A stretch of DNA of 64,000 bases from Paraescarpia echinospica (taxonomy: Eukaryota; Annelida; Polychaeta; Sabellida; Siboglinidae): the NCBI GenBank assembly GCA_020002185.1, contig CM034532.1, forward strand, positions 30,085,619 to 30,149,618. Direction: 5' to 3'. Positions 21,045 through 32,836 of this stretch are shown here, in pieces. How positions within the stretch are numbered: position 1 is the first letter of the stretch; every line of letters starts with the position of its first letter. Under the pieces are notes generated by a model, which did no database searches, was not told the DNA's origin, and saw nothing but the letters and a program-made list of their open reading frames with translations. A program made the translations under genes and the position numbers.

Positions 21045-22806
21045 TCTTATAACATCTCATTCAACTAGTCATCCTTTTTTATAACATTATCGCCAAACCG
21101 ACCTTTCTATGCTGGCACTGAGGGTGGTCACTGCCAGAGTGCTTGTCATCCTCAGTGGTTCTTTTATGGGATACAGATGAATTCGGCCCACAGTGAATTC
21201 GGCCCGATGAATTCGGCCCACATCGCTTGATGAATTCGGCCCATAACTCTGGTGAATTCGACCCACAGTGAATTCAGCCTGGTGAATTCAGCCCACCCAC
21301 CTCGCTTGGTAGAATTCGGCCTCAGAGCACGATGTTGATTGTACAACATCCAACTTAAAATTGGATATTACTCATGTACATGAATAAAGAGAGCTGAGTC
21401 GATGGTTACTGAGCAGTTCTTAAGTGTTACTTATGTACAAGCCAAGTTTAAAACAGCAATAAGACTCGTATACCTTGATTGACAGACCACACAAATCATC
21501 TATTGATCATGAACTTTATTTTTGTATTCACTCGTACTTAATAGAGTTGTTAAAAATACAGAGTAATCATAATCCCACTCGATCATAATCGTTATCTTTA
21601 CCATAAATGTGTAATGTATATATTGATATTGCTCCTTGTGGGTGTCCATACTATAATCCATTCCCCATAATTTAAGTTATTAGCATATATTGCAATAGTT
21701 TGCATAATCTCGTAACATTACTACATTACTGCCTTCCAGGGAATGCAAATAATGTACAGATAAAGGATTTACGTTCTTATTTAAAGTGTGAAAATATCAG
21801 TCGGATGATACATTCTTACAGCTTCAGAAGTACCTGCTCAATGAAACAATGGTGGAGTAGCAAGCCAGTTACCCCACTGTGTCCCTTCACACAACAAATT
21901 ATATTGTAGTAAACAAGAAGCCGGCAAACAATTACATTCGCTTCAGAAGTATCTGCTCAATGAAACAATGACAGAGTAGCAGGCCAGTTACCCCATTGTG
22001 TCCCATCACATATCAAACCACACACAAGAGTGGTTTGAAATCTACGTAAATCTATGATCATAGTTGCTATCATATATCCGTATAGTGTGCGGATATAATT
22101 GTTCATATTTTGCGCCATTTGTATCTTTATATCTTTTTGTGTGTTTATATTGTAATAGCCAATATTAACTAACATTGTACTATTATGTAACATCTGCCAT
22201 ATTCCATGTGTTGTAAGTAAATAATTCTTAGGAGTATACAAATACAAGAGTTTCTTCAGTATGCCCCTTTTTTCTGACATACTCATTCTGATATACTATA
22301 AACACTGTATGTATTATTCTTTAGTTAGAAAAATAAACATTTACTTACTTATATATCATGTACAAACAAGGTTATATGGTGATATATTATTAATTGACAT
22401 ATTGAGCACTTTTAAACGTATTCATTCTGGGCTGAACTGGAACTAAGCAGACGACATGAATATGTGTTACAACACAAACAGAAAGTTAGGCCGAGTTCAC
22501 ATAGCAGATATAACATGGGCCGAATTCACCATCCCATTCACGCCATTATAAAGTGGGCCGAATTCACCAGAAAGTTGGGCCGAATTCACCGTGGGCCGAA
22601 TTCTCCAACATCCCTTTTATGTCCCAATTTGAGACAGAACCGACATTATCGAGACCTCCGAGTCATGAGGGATAGACAGTCCCCAATGTTGAGAGCCAGG
22701 TTTTTACAACAACATATCATGCCTAATATGTATCGAACTCAGAGCGCTGGCATGCCAGGCAGATGTGCTATCAACTGCACAACCACCACACCGCAAAGGG
22801 CCACAA
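21045..22806 (-). mobile_element. tRNA-derived SINE (family 2), right copy, split by a later insertion
   Basis: The tail part (about 21045-21168) and head part (about 22614-22806) together match the SINE at 4436-4712. The DNA element at 21169-22613 lies between them. Confidence 0.5.
21169..22613. mobile_element. 1.45-kb non-autonomous DNA transposon with 8-base target duplication
   Basis: The eight-base word CTTTTATG flanks the element (21161-21168 and 22614-22621). The ends are inverted: GGATACAGATGAATTCGGCC on the left, and the reverse complement of the right end reads GGATGTTGGAGAATTCGGCC. Near both ends the word GAATTCGGCCCA is repeated: about six times on the left in one direction and five times on the right in the other. 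Such subterminal arrays usually bind transposase. There is no internal transposase. An 8-base duplication points to hAT, P or Merlin-like superfamilies; none is proven. Confidence 0.8.
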
Positions 22807-23012
22807 AGGAAGAACTTGATACTGACATATTACATTCACGACTCGGGTATTGTATTGCTCTTTCTAAGTTAAGGTTGTGTGTTAACTATGAGGTTAGTTT
22901 GGAGTTTGTTAGTTCAGAGACATTGCTCTGCGACTGTGTGCTGGGGGGAGGGTCCCCGCTGTAGTGTAGTGTGGTCGTGTGGTTTGTTCTCGAACATAAA
23001 ATATACACTTAC

Positions 23013-23343
23013 CTGTATGCGCGTATGACACAGGGACCTTCCATATGCTGATATGTGCAGACACAGACGCTAATACTTTGCCTATTGCCAATGGCAGCAA
23101 CGTTTTCACCCAATACTTGATCGGTATCGAGCGGTCTAACTTCGGAATGTTCCAAACTTTCAATATTGGTAACGAATAAATTGTTATTGAGATAAGCTGT
23201 ACCAGTGACACGGTCATCGGGTACGGGAAATCACTTAAAATGATCTTCCCTACTATGTTATTAACGGAACTTACTACGTACCATAATATACACAAACTAA
23301 CAATTTTTAATCCTAATTGGTACGTGGCTATATCCACCGCCAT
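23013..23343 (-). CDS. SLC35E1: SLC35E1-like transporter, first coding exon
   Basis: This 331-base exon starts at the ATG at 23341-23343 and ends in a phase-1 GT donor (ACAG/GTAAGTG). It encodes the N-terminus and first membrane segments of a member of the nucleotide-sugar/triose-phosphate transporter family: SLCILWYVVSSVNNIVGK, ILSDFPYPMTVSLVQL, LLPLAIGKVLASVSAH and IWKVPVSYAHT. The last two blocks are those expected of SLC35E1, a multi-pass protein of the secretory pathway whose substrate is not firmly established. It retains the LPLA and SYAHT residues lost from the duplicate at 4924-5254, so it is probably the working exon. Downstream exons should lie at lower coordinates; none is seen in the window, so intron 1 would be more than 23 kb. 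Confidence 0.8.
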
Positions 23344-23719
23344 GTTTCCGTGTTTACGTGGGACACCGGCTTGGAAATTCTGCGCTGAAGTATGATTGGG
23401 CTTACGTGAACATTATATTTGGACACCTGGCATTTTTATGGAAAATTGCTATAACTATGTGGTGCATGAATTTATGCTATGACCATATGTACTTCCAGAA
23501 TAATTTTACCACTCGGAAATTAGCAAACATGTTCGGTGTGCTGAAGTAGTTTTATCATTAACTGCGATCCTTATTTATAATGGCTGCGCCCATACGGCCG
23601 CTCTTTGAATCGGCTTGCGAAGTTTCCATTCATTTTAATGTAGCCGATCAAACTTAGGAGCTCACCTCTAGTAATTGACCAAGGATGATAATTATTCGTC
23701 GTTATACTTTATTGATAAA
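23344..23719. promoter_or_regulatory. Putative bidirectional promoter, FKTN / SLC35E1-like
   Basis: The start codons of the two divergent genes are 376 bases apart. The stretch must hold both 5' untranslated regions and probably both promoters. The left 63 bases belong to the segmental duplication; the rest is unique. No TATA box is convincing, as is usual for divergent housekeeping pairs. The role is inferred from geometry only. Confidence 0.5.
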
Positions 23720-25870
23720 ATGAGACTACGAAAAGTGCACGTGCTGGCAGCTGTTGTCATTGCTGTCCTGATATTTTTGCTTGTCCAGCTGCGTCTAGCT
23801 ACGATAGCCAGGGATGTCCACAGTGGTACTGGTGGTGACACGGTAGGTATACGATGAAATGCAAACAATGGCTGCGTTGAACACTGATAGCTTGAGTGCA
23901 ACTTCTTGGTATATTTTGCATGTACACGTCCCTACTTGAAGTTGCTATGTTCTGAACAACCCATGGCCATGGTCATGGTGTAAAGCTAATAGAGAGTGTC
24001 TGCAAGCATACCGATCTCGATTCCCTTCCCTAACGCACTGTGTGATCGGTGTCGATTGTTGGAGATACATAACTGTCAGGAGTTTTTACATCACGGCATT
24101 TCACGTGCCAACGTATCGTACATTTATGCCCTTTTCAGCTGGATATATGGTCTTAATCACAAGCTCAAATGGACAGACCGTAATGCATCTAAATCATTTT
24201 AGAATTATGTACAAAAGCTCATCACAGCGAAGATAAGATGCACGGTTTTTAACGCAGGCGCCTTTTACGAGATTTGGATTTGCCTGTCTATATTCGTAAG
24301 TACTTCACCCAAGACAACTTTTCTAACAGTTTATTTGCACAAATTTAACGGAATATGTGTTAGAGATTTAGCACATAGATATCTTACAGAAGAATTTTAT
24401 CAGTTTTTGTGTGAAAAAAAAAACCCGATTGCACGCACAATTTTTGCCCCCACTGTTATGTATTCCATGCTGAGACAGGTCTTTAAAAAATATTTTTTTC
24501 TGATGCATTAAACACCACAGCAATTAAAACGAGGTGGCTAATCAGTTGTATGTACAATGCTGTCATATTGTTTACTTTGATTCATCCATAATTTGAACGT
24601 AAACTGGATAGGGATTGCACTCACCAATCACCCCTGCCAGTTACGTATTTACCTATTCAATTGACACTGAAATACATCAGCCACGCTATACAACCAAAGG
24701 ACATAATTACAAACTCACGATCCCATACTCCAAGACTGATACATACCTCCACTCATTTTCTCCTCAGCTGCACGTCTATGGAATACCATCCCACCAGCCA
24801 CACCAGATACCATCTCACTGGTAGCTTTCAAGCAGCAGCTGGGAGGCTGGGCAGCAAACTAATCCCATAGTGCATGCCACATAATATTTAAGGACAGTGA
24901 AGTGTTTTTAACCACATTTTTATTCACCATTTACATGGTTTTTAATTATATTTCAAAAAGCCAGTATCACGTCACGCGTGCGCACCAAAAAAATAACAAA
25001 CTTGTGGGACATTACCCGGAAGTCGGGACTACCACATTATCCAGAAAAAGAAGAAGAAGACACATAACCAGTTGCATAAACACAAAAAGCGATGATTTAG
25101 TATGCACAGCACGTTAGGGATAGGGAAGGGAATCGAGATCAGTATGCTTGCAGACACTCTCTATTGATTACTCTGTTGTAAAATGGACGGTCTTGTTGAC
25201 AGTCGTGCCAATAATATAAACATGTCGTTTTCATAAAAATCTGAAGAAACATTTGTGAAAGATATCAGTATTGTAACTACTTATCACTTATTTGTCTCAT
25301 GTTATACAAATAAATTGTCAGAAAAGTTGGTTGTTGTGAAATACTTACAGTTTCCGAACAAAGACAGTGCCACGCGAAATTTTTGGTAACAGTATAATAT
25401 ATATTGTTCTAGCAGTCATACCCAATGAAAAAGATATGTTGACGTACATTACGTAATTGCCTTTGGAAGTCACGCTTAATTCCCGTAAAGCATGTACACA
25501 GAGATCAGCAGCTAGATCTCGCAAGATTCAAAATGACAGATTTTGGTGTGGGTCGAACAATGATCCAGTAACTAATACTTGTAGCAAGTGTCATGTACAC
25601 AAAGAAATGCAGTTGTTTACAACACAACCATAGCCTTGGAACCTTGTGTATCATTGTCTGTTATAAAGAATACAGATGTACCCACCTACACTCTGTCTTA
25701 AACGATCACTAGCAAATATTAATTAAATTTACCAGAGTGAAAATGGCACTTTTCAAAACATCCACCTTTTCTTTTTGTGAATGTCATGTTTCAAAACCTC
25801 CACTGAACGGAGATGCTAAAAATTTTGTAGATTTTTACATGGACATTGAATATATATATATATATATAAT

Positions 25871-25902
<32 letters not shown>

Positions 25903-28900
25903 AAGGTAAAGGTAAGTTCTTATATAGCGCAGTATCCAGTCCTCAGGACTGGTCAAAGCACTTTACGCTTATATATATATGTCAACTATGTTATATTTGA
26001 GCTGACCTTGCAACAAATACAAAATGCAACATTTTCAAAACAATGATTTTTTGAGTAGATTTGCTGATGTGATGATATAATTTATGAATTATGCAGTACT
26101 TAGCAAAATAGATGAGCAAATCCAAAGACAGAGAGCTGTTGAAATTCTTGCTATAGATCTGCAGAACTTTCAGTCACTGGCATATAGTATATAGATTTGT
26201 TTTAATTTCAGCAGCGTGTGACATCAAGACATCTGTCGGGTCAGAAAATATATGTAAGTATTGCATGAACTTGTGTTGGGTCATTCAGACTTCTTGATAT
26301 TATAACAATCTCAGTACAACGGACCCTGCTGTTCATACTTAGGATTCTGGAACTGAAAAATTTGATTACATTTTAAGAAACTGATCCAATTTTTTTAAAT
26401 GGTGAGTTTTCATACACCACAATAAGGAAATGATTCATCCTCAGGGGACCTCATCCCCTATATCTGATTCTACTAAACAGCCGGTGCATTTAATCAATAT
26501 GCCGACTATCAATCTGCTTTGTGATTAGCCTGCCTGTCCCCCACAGTCCTGTGAGTAGCGCATGTTTAGTCATTGTTTTGTTTGTAAACAATGTTTCTGA
26601 CTTATTAGACACAATATTTTGGGCAGTGTACCATCAATGTCTTTATTCTACTATTAAAAATATTATATTAACTATTGAGTCTTGACTTGAAGATACTTTT
26701 AACCATTTACAACTCTTATTCATATTCTGTTGCCAGGGCAACATCCACCAGTTTACAGAGGTGATGAATCAGAACAGCATTCTCGTGTTCCTTATTGACC
26801 CTGACGTCCTTCGTCATCTCACCACCAACATTACATTGTTGCCATGGCGATGTAGATCAGCATGTCCAGTGACGCTGGTCACAGCTTTCGGTGTCCTTGG
26901 TCAGCTGTGGAAACCAAAGGTATGGACAAGAGTGATTTGTTGTTGTAGTATGTGATTGGAAACATTTTGAACATTGTTTAAATATGTGTTTAAGATTTCA
27001 GAGAAAGCGATAAACCATAAAAATACTCAATATTATTCAAATTCACTTGGCACCAAAGTACATAGGAAACCATGTCTTATTAGGAAATTCAACTTCTCCA
27101 ATTTCTTATCGACCATACCAACTTACCTACCAATGGCTATTCCTAATGCTACTAAAGACTATGACTAAGATAATTTGACCAAGTCTAAGACCTCATCATA
27201 TATTCAGACATGCACTGAACATTTAGAACTAGACTCGTGGAATGGGAATGTGATCAAATATGCCACAGAAGTTGCTTTTTGTAATCATATTTGGAGTAAA
27301 ATATAAGAAATAAAAAAAAATAAGAAATACAAATATATAATACAAAACATGTCATCAACTCAGCTGGGTGCCACGTTGATGTTCCAGGGCTCACATTTAG
27401 CCAAGCTTCATGCCACTGGCTTCCACATAGGCTTCTTCACAGAGGACGATCCAAGGTTACTGGCTGTAAACAACACGTCTAACCTTCTGTCGATTCCCAC
27501 TCACTATGTCTTTGAGAGGGATGGACATGTGATTCAGTTGGTTGTGTTTTACGAGAGAGGCCATGGCAGCTATTGGTGGCAGGGCAAGATTGGAGAGAAA
27601 CAAGAGATGCTTGGCAATAAAGAGGTCACTATCAACCCCTCTGAGTTACCCTTTGGGCAACAAGCAGGAGCTTATGACAGGTAAGTCTACAAGGGAATAT
27701 TAAAGCTGTGAAGATACACTGAGAGTGCAGGGATGCAAATATAAAACCCAAAAAAACTCCTTTGATCTGGCTGCTGTCTGTGCCACCTTGTTCTATGTTA
27801 TGCCAGTTTCCTCTGGACCACTCATCATTTGTTGCAACGTCTGAGTCCTTATGCTTACCAGCAAGACCTAGTGGCTGGTAACTGATAGTCTGACTGACAT
27901 TTCAAAGTTTAAATACCTATATCAACATTTCCAGTGAAACAAATGTTATTTCCACTACGGTTGTCATTGATCTCAACGTTATAAAACAGAATGTGGGTGT
28001 CTGTTATATGTGTATGTATGTCCAAGTATATCTCTATCAGTTTGACATGTGTGGGACTGGACTTTTCTAGGTGGGGGGCCCAATGGGATAGGATCTTAGG
28101 TGCCAGCGTTGCCTGCGACTGATTGCATGATCAACCAATGGCAAGTGAGCATGTGCTAATTTTGCAGGTTGGCAATATACAGCAACATTGCAGCTATCCA
28201 TGGGCATCATATAATCTTTCATCTAGAGGCGGCCTTAATCAGAAAATATTAATAGGTGTCTTTACTTGACATGCACCACAGGGGTAGGTAGCTCTACTAG
28301 TTCTTAATTAATGCATCAAATTAACACCAGTAATAATTGTGCATGTCGTTCGTGAAGTAATGTCTTTGTTAGCTAATGTCTAACTATTGTATTTTACAGA
28401 ATTGCTACTGTTAAACTTACAATCAACGGACTGCGACTTCGTATCCCGAGAAATCCGCAACGGACACTCCAACAGATTGCCCAGTCACGCTTCATTGAAT
28501 GTGACTATGTACGCGCACGGTCGTTCTACACAAAGCACGGACTCCCTCCAGACCAGGATGCAGATGCTTTTCGGAAAAGTGCGACAAAGCTGTTATCTCA
28601 TGCCAAGCACATGCTTGACAATTTAGGCGTAAGGTTCTGGTTGAGTAGCGGAACTTGTCTAGGTAAGCACGCAGGAAAGGCAACTTAACTTACCTACCCT
28701 ACCTACCCTCAGGCCTCGTGGTCCATAAGCAGTGTTTGAAATATATGCTGACCTGGTGATCACTCCTACCTACTTTGCCATCGGATCAGTAACTTCTTTA
28801 AGTTACTGGTTCATGTGACCAGTTACCATTCCGGGGAAACTACAACGTTTTTTACAGCAGCACACATCAGCTTATTGTCAAAACTAAATGGTGGAAGACA

Positions 28901-31900
28901 CTGTATAAAAAAAATTTACAACATAATTTTTATGCTCAGTATTGCCCTATTTATTTTATCGCAAAACGCAGCGCACATGATGTGCCCATGTTATTGTGAT
29001 TTTTTATAGCCATAAGTGCATCTGAAACAAACATATGGCGATTTATTCATTTCGGTAAATCAAAAGGCGGCATCATCACTGGCAATATTGTTTTGCAGGC
29101 TGTTTGTGCTTGCGCATTGTGCCATATTTTTTAAAGTGTAACTTGGTAAAACGTGGACCAGTAATTTTGCTGCAAGACCACTAACTTTTTTAAGTTGCTG
29201 GTCCAGCTGACCAGTATCTTTTTGAAATAAAGGTTGAGAACACTGTCCATAAGGCTACATCTCCAGTTTGTCCTGTCTGTGGTCCCTTGTTTGGTTTTAG
29301 ACCATGTCTTCCAGTTCCACCCCAATTTTGGTCTCTCTTTTCCTGCTGTTGCTCATCAGGTTGTCTTGACATAAATAAGGAGCACAGAACCACAACGGTT
29401 GTAGAATGTAGATTATAGTTAAAAGACTGCACTTTGTTATTAAGATTGAACTGTATAGAATAGAAGAAAAACATTGTACGTGTACGCATAAACTATAGTG
29501 TGTTTTCTGCATTTTTCACTGTAAACTGAATTTAAATCACAAGTGTGAGATTGCACTTAATATGCAATATATATGTGCAAAACTATGGTGCGTAATATCT
29601 TCAAGTTATATTTGTCCAGCAAGCAGTAGTATGTATTATATGCCTCCACCATTCCATAAGATTTATTATTTTTGTTATTTTAGGGTACCATTACCAAAAT
29701 TCCAGTGCAAAATCCTCTGTACATTTTCAGTTGACAATGTACATAGAACTTGCATATTGTAATCTTAATTTTTTCAAGAGTTGTGGTGCTGAAACACCAA
29801 TGACTATGTCAGAATGGGGCTTAGTAGCACAGTGATGGAGTTTCCAACCCTCTGAGATCAGGGTTCCGACCCTCAAATCCTCAAAATTACTGTGTGATGG
29901 TTTTGTAGGGTGGTTTCGGCAGTGTGCCATCATCCCCTACAGCAAGGACGTCGACATAGGGATCTGGATAAAGGATTATGACATGCGCCTCATCCCAGCA
30001 ATGCAGACAGAAGGCATTCCAATCAGACAACAGTTTGGGAAGGTGGATTTTTCTTGCATTTTTACCCAAAAATCCGGGGAACAGTTTCACTAACATTCGC
30101 ATGAGCTCATCAGCCAGATTTTTCTCTTGAAACTCTATTTCACTTCTTACCAGTGATCTCATGTGATGTGGCAGTGGCGTTTTTCTTTTCTTTTTAATAA
30201 AAAGGTAAGTTCTTATATAGCGCAGTATCCAGTCCTTAGGACTGCTCAAAGCGCTTTACACTTTACTCCCGGCAGACCTGTTCAATCGAGCACCATCTGG
30301 ACTTCTCTGGGAAGCATCCAGCCATGCTGCAATTAATGCGCGAAAACTATTCGTACACAAATATCCACCACAGTCTATAGCCAGGTACTCATTCCTACAG
30401 CTGAGTGAACTGGAGCAACATATAGTGAATGAACTTGCCCAAGGTTCGACGCCGCTGCACAGGATTCGAACCCGGGTGCTCTCGGTTGAGAGTCCAAAGC
30501 TGTAACCACTGCACCACGGTGCTACACAAAAATTGAATTTACAAACGGATTCTGTTTAATGCTGGATTTTCCTTACGAGTGCATAATCTTTGTGAAACTG
30601 TGCCCTGATCTCAAGTCACAGGACAAGAAATATTGACCCACAAAGTTACATGCAGACAATTATATCATACATGTGCTATTTAGACAGATATTTATAATTA
30701 TTTTAATGCTTCACATGGATATTAACATTCCTTTCGCAACTGATTAAATACATTGTACATGACTTTTGTTGATGTTCAGATTTTTGGAGTGAGACTAATT
30801 TCTTATAAAGTGTGCAGTCAATTTAACAAAATAGTATGTAGTATTGTTAAAATCATCAGATCAATTACTTTCATTGTTAGATGGAATTTCTAGCAAACAT
30901 GGGAGTGGCCTTATGTTATGCCAGACTATGCCTGCCAGTTTTTGCTGAATTGTGACTGAATCTGGTACGAGATAATAAAATAGTGTCTCTGGTGATTTTA
31001 TTAAAATTAAAACATGCAAACAAGTTAGCATGTTGTTGTGGATGTTAAATAGGTCAAGTATATCTTGAAATGTTTATAATATGAGCTATGCCAAAACTTT
31101 GAATTAATGAAGAACCTTTAACTTTACCCTGACACTGTCATGAATACAACGCAAATTTATTTATCTGCTAAACTGATTTCTATCAGTAAATACATTTTAC
31201 TGATAGAAATCAGTTTAACGTACTTTAACTGTGCAATCTCTTATCATGTTTCATAATTGTGGTGAATATTGCAGGTGTCTGACAGTTTTGAGCTCTCCTT
31301 TCAAGGAGGTGATACAAAGCTGGACGTTTTCTTCTTCTACGAGGAGGAGAGCTACATGTGGAATGGTGGAACACAGGCTCGAACTGGCAAGAAGTTCAAG
31401 TGAGTAGAACTGTTAAAATGCTCTTGTTTGATCAAGCATTGTAAAGGTATAGTAAGTTCTTATATAGCCCTGTATCCTCAGGACTGCTCAAAGCACTTTA
31501 CACTTTCCTATTGTCCAGTTATAACATTACTGCTGTATGTTCAATCTTCTGTTGGAAAATCCCTCTTTCTAAAATGGTGCAGTACCACTCTTTGAATGGT
31601 TTCGGATAAGAAAACTAGCAATTATTGATTTGAGTATTATTGTGAAATGTTTTACAAACCATTCGCCATGTGGCGCCACTGGCGCGCACTTGTCATCTTA
31701 CGTTTCTAAAAATGACAGATGCAAACAAGACATCAGAAACTTGTTGAACAAGTTACAAAAAAATGTGCTTTCCACCAGTATTCGTAACAGAATCTCTTTC
31801 TTGGAAATTGTACCTTTCACCTAAATGTGTGTGCGGTAGTTCTAAAAATTGATGTTTAATAATTGTGCATTTACCACTTACAAAAAGACCTCTTTCTAAA

Positions 31901-32481
31901 ATACTATTTCTTCCTCAAATAACATGTGTCAAACTTAGATGGTAACATCCCAGCGTATGTCGATTTTTGGCAGTTTCACATACATTGAAACAAAAATAGG
32001 TTACATTTGATTTGTTTACTTTTTCAAATGTGTTGGCGACCAACACAATTAATATGAAACATCAAGCAATTTATTTGAAATCGCAATTTTTGTGTTTAAA
32101 TACGGGGATAAAAGATGTCATCAATAATCATGTCGTTTGCTTCGTATTCAAGTCGTCATTAGTTTGTATTTTGTGAGAACATCAGTAATAATAATACATT
32201 TTTAATTACATTAGTGACTAAATATTCTAGTTACATATTCTTTAAGTAAATATATTTTCTCTTCCAGATACCTGTTTCCAAAGTTCCACGTATGCTGGAC
32301 AGAGTTCCTCTCAATGAAAGTGCGTGTTCCTTGTGAAACGCAAGCCTACATCGAGGCCAACTACGGAACAAACTGGTTTGAGCCAGTTACGACTTGGGAC
32401 TGGAAAAAGAGCCCCCCAAATGTTCGAGAAAATGGACAATGGTCAAAAGATGAATGGACAAATGTGATAAGACTGTATTAA
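23720..32481 (+). CDS. FKTN: Fukutin (LicD-type ribitol-phosphate transferase), complete, 8 coding exons
   Basis: Exons (all GT-AG, phases consistent): 23720-23842, 26212-26253, 26737-26919, 27364-27680, 28400-28662, 29909-30042, 31275-31399, 32268-32481. They join to 466 residues, close to the ~460 of vertebrate fukutin. Fukutin is a Golgi type II membrane enzyme that adds ribitol 5-phosphate to the O-mannosyl glycan of alpha-dystroglycan. Residues ~6-23 form the signal-anchor. The C-terminal LicD-type catalytic domain has [11 protein letters not shown] (~301-311), the metal-binding DVD in [10 protein letters not shown] (323-325), LDVFFFY (370-376), [20 protein letters not shown], and the family-typical end [11 protein letters not shown]...VIRLY. 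The first in-frame ATG is 23720; upstream codons in frame have no ATG. The weakest splice call is the exon 4 acceptor (27362-27363), which has a poor pyrimidine tract. Confidence 0.95.
23990..25166. mobile_element. TIR element in FKTN intron 1
   Basis: The left end (AATAGAGAGTGTCTGCAAGC, then ATACCGATCTCGATTCCCTT) recurs inverted at 25112-25166. The arms are about 50 bases. The unit is about 1.18 kb, contains a LINE 3' fragment, and has no transposase. Confidence 0.7.
24620..25065 (+). mobile_element. LINE 3'-end fragment in FKTN intron 1
   Basis: With frame changes this reads a LINE ORF2 end: [12 protein letters not shown], then [20 protein letters not shown] and QQLGGW before a stop. It ends in an AGAAAAAGAAGAAGAAG tail near 25040-25055. 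It is 5'-truncated and lies inside the TIR element at 23990-25166. Confidence 0.55.
25846..25982. repeat. AT microsatellite with SINE family 1 tail fragment
   Basis: A TA-dinucleotide tract is broken at 25904-25967 by the 3' end of SINE family 1 (AAAGGTAAGTTCTTATATAG...CAAAGCACTTTAC) and resumes at about 25970. Confidence 0.7.
28735..29235. repeat. Element-like segment bounded by similar palindromes (FKTN intron 5)
   Basis: Two imperfect palindromes of one kind, CAGTAACTTCTTTAAGTTAC (about 28788) and CACTAACTTTTTTAAGTTGC (about 29180), each followed by TGGTYC...GACCAGT words, lie about 390 bases apart. They may be ends of a small unclassified element; superfamily unknown. Confidence 0.35.
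30203..30524 (-). mobile_element. tRNA-derived SINE (family 1) in FKTN intron 6
   Basis: Nearly full-length copy of the SINE at 14301-14640, in the same (minus) orientation, with a B-box complement GGATTCGAACCCGG near 30460 and the terminal AAGGTAAGTTCTTATATAGC at the left. Confidence 0.75.
31447..31506 (-). mobile_element. SINE family 1 tail fragment in FKTN intron 7
   Basis: Only the terminal ~60 bases are present (GTAAGTTCTTATATAGCCC...CTCAAAGCACTTTACACTTT). Confidence 0.65.
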
Positions 32482-32830
32482 GTACGGCAGCTACGTCTCG
32501 CAGAGATATGTTGAACTGAAGAAGAAGAACATTAAATATTGTGTCTAGATGTGTTACAAATGTTGTGCAGTCCTATGTGTGCATTTCTTATACGTTATTG
32601 AAAAACAGTATATTTTGTATACTTGTATATATGCGGTTCTTGTGTTGCATAGCATTAGGGCAATGTTGTATTGATGCATTGCTGTACCTTTCTGACAGTG
32701 TAGTATCCAGTATGTCTTAGAAGAATTGCGATACCTATACAATACACGCAAAAATATATTCTGAAGTTGTAGAACGTTGAAAGTTGAAGTTACATCACAC
32801 CAACAACAACACGTGTTTGGAAAACTTTTG

Positions 32831-32836
32831 AATAAA
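32831..32836 (+). terminator. Polyadenylation signal, FKTN
   Basis: AATAAA lies about 350 bases after the FKTN stop codon and is the first canonical signal downstream. Confidence 0.5.

Larger units (their letters stand above)
19515..23406. repeat. Segmental duplication, right copy
   Basis: Direct-orientation copy of 1786-5317 (see that entry). It includes the first SLC35E1-like exon and a few dozen bases 5' of it. Private to this copy is the 1,445-base insert at 21169-22613. Its right edge lies within the FKTN/SLC35E1-like intergenic region. Confidence 0.85.
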
